Below are positions 57,528-64,000 of a stretch of DNA of 64,000 nucleotides, piece by piece (position 1 is the stretch's first letter; every line of letters starts with the position of its first letter). This stretch comes from Trematomus loennbergii (Eukaryota; Chordata; Actinopteri; Perciformes; Nototheniidae): contig JAAOOA010000166.1 in assembly GCA_012861695.1 (NCBI GenBank), positions 527,236-591,235 of the forward strand, written 5' to 3'. Position numbers and translations under genes: made by a program. Below the pieces are notes generated by a model. The model ran no database searches. It saw only the letters and a program-made list of their open reading frames with translations, and was not told the origin of the DNA.

Positions 57528-58181
57528 TTCACGTGACGCGTTCTCGCGGAAGCCAATCAGCGGTGAGGATCTCAGCCTGCCGTCACTGACGTTCAACCAC
57601 ACAACATTAGCTGTTAGCAGTTAGCACTCAGAGCTCACAGCTCATATCTGTTCAGAAACTGGACAAAAGTGAAACGAGTACAAACCACAGACTGCCTGTG
57701 TCATGGTGAATACAGTCGCTGCTTTATTTATGTCTGTATAGGCCGTTGTGAGTGTGGACGGTCGGAGCATATACTATATATTTATTTTAAAAGGTTTTTC
57801 CCCTGCCGTCTGTCTACAGACTTGTCAAAGCATTAATTCATGGTTTCTACTAACCGGTATCAGTATGTTGTTACTTCGGCATCATTTAGAAACGTGTATT
57901 ACAATTTAATCACGGTAAAATATGTTAATTTTGTTGTAGTTGTAGCTCCCGAGCCAGCGCGTCTTGTTTGAATGATGCGAGTAAACACAGCTGGCAGCCG
58001 CGGTGAACCTCCAGCGTTTAGAGCGATGCGATAGGAGCGATTATGCTGCGTTCGCGCCGCGTCCACCGCTTCATGCGCGCTGTCGGAGCGAATTCGCGTC
58101 TCTCCGCGTCTCTGCATTGACTTTACATGTAATCGCGCCGCCCCCAAACATCGCATCGCGTCCGGTGTGAACGCAGCATTA
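57528..58181. mobile_element. foldback element remnant, unit 5
   Basis: The left end is also lost here (ATCTGTTG joined to TTCACGTGACGC at 57527/57528). The right side carries the short-form junction of units 1 and 3. Confidence 0.65.
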
Positions 58182-60176
58182 GAGCGAAGCGAATATTCGC
58201 ATCGCGTCCGGTGTGAACGCAGCATAAGGCCGGTTCTCAATGTCGAGTACACATGCTGCAGAGCCACTATTCCAAGTATACTACGTCATAGAGTGGCGCA
58301 GAATGCTGGGCATTAACATGCATTTAAACAGTCCTTCGGCGCCACTCGATGACTCAGGCCCAATCCCAAAGCACGCCCTACACCCTACCCCTACACACTC
58401 CCCCTCCGTGACGGAGTGAACTCCGTGGAGTGACACATGAGGCTCCCTCCTGTCAGATGGAGGGAGACAGCAAGCTTTGGGACGGCCTCCCCTCTCTCCG
58501 GCAGAAACAGGAAATGCCGTAACTGTATGTAACAACGGTTTCAAATCAGCTTCTCTTTGACCAAAAATAAAAATGAATAACTCAAATAAAACTCCAAACA
58601 TCTTTAATTGTGTTACTTTTTTGTAAAGCTCTTTTAGTTTTAAACCTGATGTTTATAAGCTTCTTAGTTTTTGCAACAGTCGGTGACTAGGGATGTCTGT
58701 TCAAAACATTGCAAGCTTGAATAAATCATTTAAAGCAGTTATTTTTGCCAGACTTATTACTGAATATGGTTCTTAATGTGATACCAAGTCCATCTGGACA
58801 GTCTTCATTTCCATCATTGTTGGGCTCTCCTGAACTCTAAGAGACAAAGAGAATGAACCCTAACTTGCTCCTGATTGCATGGCGATCAGTGTGAGTGTGA
58901 GTCTCCTTCCCCTTAGCAGGTGCATGCACTATATGAATGTGTGTATCCTGCTGTTCAGCTTGACTTATGTCAAAGTCATTTGAGGGCTCACGAGAGTGGA
59001 ACAGTGCTATATCAATGCTGCCAATTCACCATATACACTATTTCTATCTCCTTCCCCTTCCTTTCCATGATCTTTGAACTGAAGCTGATACTCTAGTTGT
59101 GGGTTATTTGGGGTGTTTAAACTTGTAATACTGTTGTCCAGGGTGTGGTCCGTTTGCATTAGTCAACAATACACAGAAGGATTGTGGGCACTTTGGTTTC
59201 ACCCGGTTCTTTTCCAGTACCTCTTCAATCAAATAACACAAAGGAAAAACCCAAGAAGTTTGACTTTTTTGAAAATGATCAACCAACCAAAGGTTTATGT
59301 TTGAATAATTTAGATTGTTTTTGTTTCCCAACAAAAACCAAGAATCATTCATTTGATATGAATTGCATTGAAATCTGAGACGCAGGTGATAAACATGTCT
59401 GTAACCATGCTGCCATGCCGAGTTTCACGCCATGCCTGCTTGAATATACTCTATGCAAGTACTATTGACTATATATTGAATAGTGCTATATATATATAAT
59501 ACTCTGTAATCTTAACTATATCTGATAGCTCAAGCCCTCCTTTCGTTAGTCTTAATGTCTTGTTTATCAGAAAATAGTATCGAGTACATTTGAGGTTTGT
59601 ACGTTTACGTCCATGTGACAGAGAAACATAAGTAGTGTCCCTGTCCATGAAACACCTGTTGTTCCCATAACCAGAAAAAGAGTGATGGTACTTTTCCCAA
59701 TAAATCATGTCGCTAAAACTAGACTCATCACTTTGAAGCATTCCTAAATCAAATCTGTGCAAAAGTTCAAGTTTATTGAACAAAACAATAACCAAAGCAG
59801 GACTATAGGGTCACCAGGAAAGAGCAGGTTCAGCCCGTTGGTCATCCACACACCAGGTGCCGTGAATACCTGACCACATCCATGTGACCATTGAATGATA
59901 TACAACTGTGTGTGGTTCAAACCAATACGTAGAATACCAGGAATAATAAGCAACGGCTCAAAATGTAATAAATCAATATTATTTACTAAATGTATTGATA
60001 TTTAAAAAAGGTGTAGAAATAATTCCTTTGATTAACCCCTGGAGTGTGAATATGGAACATTCATGAAAATAAAGGTTAGACAAAAGGACTTCTGTTCACA
60101 CACTTATATAAGTTTACATCTGTGTCTTTATTGTTATCATGTTAACAAAACAGGCGAACACGTAACATCTCAGCTG

Positions 60177-60644
60177 CTAAGGACAAGTTGTGCGAGATGC
60201 ACAAACTGAGGGGAAAGTATTTGAACACTTCGAATCATTCCACTTCTTTCCAAAGTTGTTGTGTACACAGTCTTCATCTCCTAGGTTGTTTGGTTCTCCT
60301 TTATACCAAAAGAAATACTTGACTGCACACCCATCAGACCACATCCATCTTCCTTCTTTGGCCATGTCATTGAGTCCGATCCATGTTGCTCCCTCATTAG
60401 GGTCAGAGCTTCTGATCAGGAGTTGGACAAAAACCTCTTCCTCTCTGCTGTGGATAGACACCAGGTTGCCTCCCTGGGACACACAGTAGAGCTCTGCATC
60501 AGCCCAGGTCGTCTTTGTGTTGAAGTACTTGTAGCAGCGGCCGTTGAAGGAGAACCAGAAGGAGGGACAGGTGTCTTGCTGGAGCTCATCTGAAGAAGAC
60601 ACAGCACCCAGAGCCAGGCCCAACAGGAAGAGGAAACCCAGCAT
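60177..60644 (-). CDS. secreted C-type lectin, copy 6
   Basis: Protein identical to copies 1-4. It shares with copy 5 a silent TTC for TTT change near 60230 (CACTTCGAATC), linking the two. CAT run of 6 at the start codon. Promoter motifs complete. Confidence 0.9.
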   Translation of the reverse strand: MLGFLFLLGLALGAVSSSDELQQDTCPSFWFSFNGRCYKYFNTKTTWADAELYCVSQGGNLVSIHSREEEVFVQLLIRSSDPNEGATWIGLNDMAKEGRWMWSDGCAVKYFFWYKGEPNNLGDEDCVHNNFGKKWNDSKCSNTFPSVCASRTTCP

Positions 60645-60740
60645 GATGATGATGATGATGTCACTGTCTCTGTCTGTGTAAGTTGCACTGAACCGTTGGA
60701 GAGGATGGAGATTGTGAAGCTTCTAGTGACAGGCTGCTTG

Positions 60741-60822
60741 TTATATATGTGTGGGAATGTGACGTCATTGTCACGTGACGTGATCACATGACCGGTGCCC
60801 GGTAAAATGTAAGTTATAAAAG
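60741..60822. promoter_or_regulatory. bidirectional promoter, unit 6
   Basis: Minus TATA 60741-60747, CRE 60760-60767, CACGTG 60772-60777, plus TATAAAAG 60815-60822, pyrimidine start 60845. Confidence 0.65.
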
Positions 60823-61039
60823 TTTTTCCGGCAGTTTCAGAAAACCTTTCTCTTGGCTGCACGGCACGCGCACTGTTCTCTCCCTCAAGGTAGGACTCGC
60901 GGGTTTAAGGTGGTTTTATGGTCTTTTCAATGAACCTATGGAAGGGTCTCAGGTCAGTTTGTGTTTCATTAGGGCGAGGGCAAGATACGTTTTCCCATCA
61001 TGGGGGGGAAACTCTTCAGACATTCAAAGCACGAGACCT

Positions 61040-61986
61040 GGGGCCTCATTTATAAAGCTTTGCGTAGGATTCACGTGGAAGGTGGCTTACGTAGGACAAA
61101 GCAAATAAATACGCACAGACATTTCCCGATTCATTAAACACAGCGTACCGGCGTAGGACTTGCGTGCCGGCACGTCCTACGCCGGTTTCCCTTTTTATAA
61201 ATCACAATCAACTCGCAATGCGGCGCAGCTTTTGCGGGCTTCACGTAACTCTCATCTGTGCCTATAAATAGTCAAAGAAACGCCCCGTATTAATATTCAT
61301 TCAGACTGACTGCAGGAAGAAGATCGCAGGAAATGCCGACAGAACAGCTAAAAAAGACATTTCACACCGAGTCAGATTTTGGTTCTTTTGGGGAGGTCGA
61401 GACAAATCACATTGGTTCAAACTGCGTCCACCAAACAGAGTAGCAGCATGGAGGTCGGATCGTCACCAAAATAAATAAGTGGTCCGAAAAGTTAAGTTAA
61501 AGTGAACCTATAGAAAAGCTACACGGCGTCAGTTTAAAGTAATTCTGTCTTTCTGCTTACCGCATCATTTATGAGAATACCTTTCTTAACAAGAGAACAT
61601 CATCGAGGGGTGATCAATAACATTTCCGTTTTTATGTATTTCTCCAATGTGTGTGTGCACTGAGGAGTCTCAAACAGGCGTTTGTTTCATCATTTTAAGA
61701 TTGGCTTCAATCAAGTTTTGCAAAGTAATTCTTCATATTTGATAAATGAGAGGTAACATTTTATTGATATTATTTCCACATATTTCTCTCCATTCTTCCT
61801 TCTGCCAACGGTGTCGCAGTTTCTCGTCTCTCCCGTTGTTGTGCGTACCGCGTACGGATGGGTCAGAGCGTGCGTGGAGGACCGCACATTTCCCCCTCAA
61901 GTTAATTTTTTATAAATCGCAAACAGTGCGTAGAAACTGGCGTAAGCCATCTTTTGAGCGGACGCACCGTTTATAAATGAGGCCCC
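61040..61986. mobile_element. MITE in intron 1, unit 6
   Basis: Same insertion and inverted ends as in other units. Confidence 0.7.
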
Positions 61987-62196
61987 AGGTCTGTTACAAG
62001 CAATGTGTTTTTAATATGGTGTTTTACTCCAAGTTGTAATAGTTTTGAAGCAACTTGTAGGTGTTTTGCAGAGTGTAGAAGTGCTCATAACCAGCCGAGC
62101 AACCCGGGGAACTGGCTATGGACGTTTGCTCACTTTCTTCTAGCTCTTATTATTCTTTATAACATCTGTTCTTGTGTTTAATCCATAGAGCTGAGT

Positions 62197-62654
62197 ATGA
62201 GCGTTCCCCCTCCTGGATGGAGCCAGGAGGATCTATTACTCTGTCAAAGTAAGCCTGGGTTTGAACCTTTTTTAATGCTATATTGAATTGGTGTTTGAGC
62301 AACTCTTAAGTTGCGTTTGGTTTTTAAAAGTCTACTGTCCTCTAGTGCTTTTTTAGTTTTCTTTTCTGTCAATAGTTCTCTTGTGTGCAGATTGTGGGCA
62401 ACATCATTGACCAAGTGCTTGTGTTACAGGCTCCTCTCCCTCTGGGGGAACCTTGTCTGCTTTCAGTGGAGGGACTGCACCGGGTGACACTTTGAAAGGG
62501 TGAGGAAACTAACTCTCACTGTAATCATTTTGTAGAAGTTGTGCTTTGAGTAGTGTGTGCTTTTGTTCTCTTTGTGTCCCTCACAGTTAGCAGGCATTGT
62601 GACCTAGTGGACCAGACCTGCCCATCTGAGGAGGGGAAACCCACCATGTCATAG
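62197..62654 (+). CDS. predicted small spliced gene, copy 6
   Basis: Exon 1 60845-60889, exon 2 62189-62248, exon 3 62430-62499, exon 4 from 62594. Coding parts 62197-62248, 62430-62499 and 62594-62654. Same predicted 60-residue product and AATAAA at 62726-62731. Splice sites are unchanged from unit 2. Confidence 0.42.
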
Positions 62655-63504
62655 TGTAAAGTATGTTCACCCTGTTACCCGTTGACAGCTGCTGAACATT
62701 GACATGTTAACATGTGTATTTGTGAAATAAAGCTGCTTTCTATTTGCTCATGAATGCCTCTGTTATTGTCCTCGTGAAGGGAAGCCCCAACATCTGCAAA
62801 ACAACTTTGGATTTAGATTGAGGGTCCACAGGTTCCTCCATCCCCTCAACAGGAGTTGGTGTTGTCAGCTCATATTAAAGGGGACCCCAGCCACAGTTAC
62901 CACATATGCATCAGAGAGGGTGTTTTCACTGTTGGCCTAATATATGATTGGTCAACTGAACTTGGCAACACTAAACACAAGCACACCTTAACATGAGCAG
63001 AAACAGACGACCTGCTCACCTGGAGATGTCGCACTAAACCTTCTCTACATTTTTGACAAGGAGTAAATGATATGAAATCAAATGTTCTTTACAATCTCCA
63101 GAAGATGTTGGTCGGGAGGGATAATGGTCTGTTTTTAAAACGCTTTCTAGCAAGTGAAGACCAAGCTGCCCATCACACTAAAGCTTTGTAAACATTTCAT
63201 TGAGTCACCACATTACCACGAATAATTCCCAGCTTGTGCAAAATGAAGATGAACATTAGGCAAAACAGACCATAAGCTTGTGTGGATATATCGTATAAAA
63301 CGTAATGTATTCATTTCAGGTGAGACTTGTTGCTTTGTCTCATGTTTCTTTTCATTCACAACTGATCGTCGCACTGACTTGCTCCTCTGCTGCCCTCCAG
63401 TGGCCACAAGGCACAACAGCTACTTTTACATTACAGCATGTAGCTCCAAAGCACACAAGTATTTCCGGTAACACTTTATTTTGATAGTCCATCTGTTGAC
63501 ACTC

Positions 63505-64000
63505 TAATGCTGCGTTCACAGCGGACGCGATGCGATGTATGGGGGCGGCGCGATTACATGTAAAGGCAATGCAGAGACGCGGACAGACGCGAATTCCCTC
63601 CGACGGCGCGCATGAAGCGGTGGACACGGCGCGATTGAACGGTGCCGCGTTAAACGCGAGAGTTCAATTTTTTTCAACTGGAGCGCCAAATTCACGTGAC
63701 GCGTTCTCGCGGAAGCCAATCAGCGGTGAGGATCTCAGCCTGCCGTCACTGACGTTCAACCACACAACATCAGCTGTTAGCTGTTAGCAGTTAGCACTCA
63801 GAGCTCACAGCTCATATCTGTTCAGAAACTGGACAAAAGTGAAACGAGTACAAACCACAGACTGCCTGTGTCATGGTGAATACAGTCGCTGCTTTATTTA
63901 TGTCTGTATAGGCCGTTGTGAGTGTGGACGGTCGGAGCATATACTATATATTTATTTTAAAAGGTTTTTCCCCTGCCGTCTGTCTGCAGACTTGTCAAAG
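63505..64000. mobile_element. foldback element, left arm, unit 6
   Basis: Left arm and part of the loop only; the window ends before the site that distinguishes long from short form. Single-base markers (GCGATTGAAC, GTCTGCAGAC) match the long-form units 2 and 4. Confidence 0.65.

Larger units (their letters stand above)
42961..58758. repeat. lectin array unit 5 (15.8 kb, heavily disrupted)
   Basis: Same backbone, with a gypsy element at the promoter, a hAT-type MITE in exon 4 of the divergent gene, and the same TTAA and Harbinger/hAT block as unit 4. Both genes appear damaged. It also shows several lone 1-3 base deletions in otherwise identical text, some of which could be sequencing errors. 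Confidence 0.95.
58759..64000. repeat. lectin array unit 6 (cut by window end)
   Basis: Runs from the unit start to within the foldback element at 64000. No unit-specific transposon so far. The array may continue beyond the window. Confidence 0.95.

Overview
The window looks like teleost fish genomic DNA. It contains intron-bearing transposase genes, hAT, Harbinger-like and TTAA-target DNA elements typical of fish, a degenerate Ty3/gypsy retrotransposon, long CA/CT microsatellites, and a secreted C-type lectin of the kind related to fish type II antifreeze proteins and lactose-binding/nattectin-type lectins. There are no prokaryotic features.

Positions 1-11202 hold no gene I can support. They are a mosaic of one dispersed repeat family repeated about every 1.1-2.3 kb, two copies of a Harbinger-like MITE, a (TC)44 tract, and three composite CT/CA plus 23-bp-period purine-rich minisatellite arrays.

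Positions 11203-64000 are a head-to-tail array of six copies of one unit. Starts are at 11203, 19026, 25475, 31663, 42961 and 58759; the sixth runs off the window. The basic unit is about 6.2 kb. Unit 1 is longer because of a hAT insertion. Unit 4 (11.3 kb) and unit 5 (15.8 kb) carry nested transposons. Each unit has, on the minus strand, an intronless 155-residue secreted C-type lectin gene. Divergently from it, on the plus strand, lies a predicted spliced gene of four short exons with a TATA box, a pyrimidine-rich (5'TOP-like) start and a poly(A) signal. The two TATA boxes are about 70 bp apart and enclose a palindromic CRE and a CLEAR-type E-box, so the pair looks like one bidirectional promoter module.

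Five of the six lectin copies encode an identical protein. The copy in unit 5 is damaged at its C-terminus. A gypsy element sits 4 bp beyond its CRE, and the divergent partner has lost its promoter and first exon. Small variants are distributed mosaically among units, which suggests unequal exchange and gene conversion. Transposons shared at identical positions by units 4 and 5 show that those units share a recent ancestor over that stretch. The simplest reading is recent dosage amplification of a lectin gene, with its neighbour carried along. Function (mucosal lectin, venom-type lectin or ice binding) cannot be decided from sequence alone.
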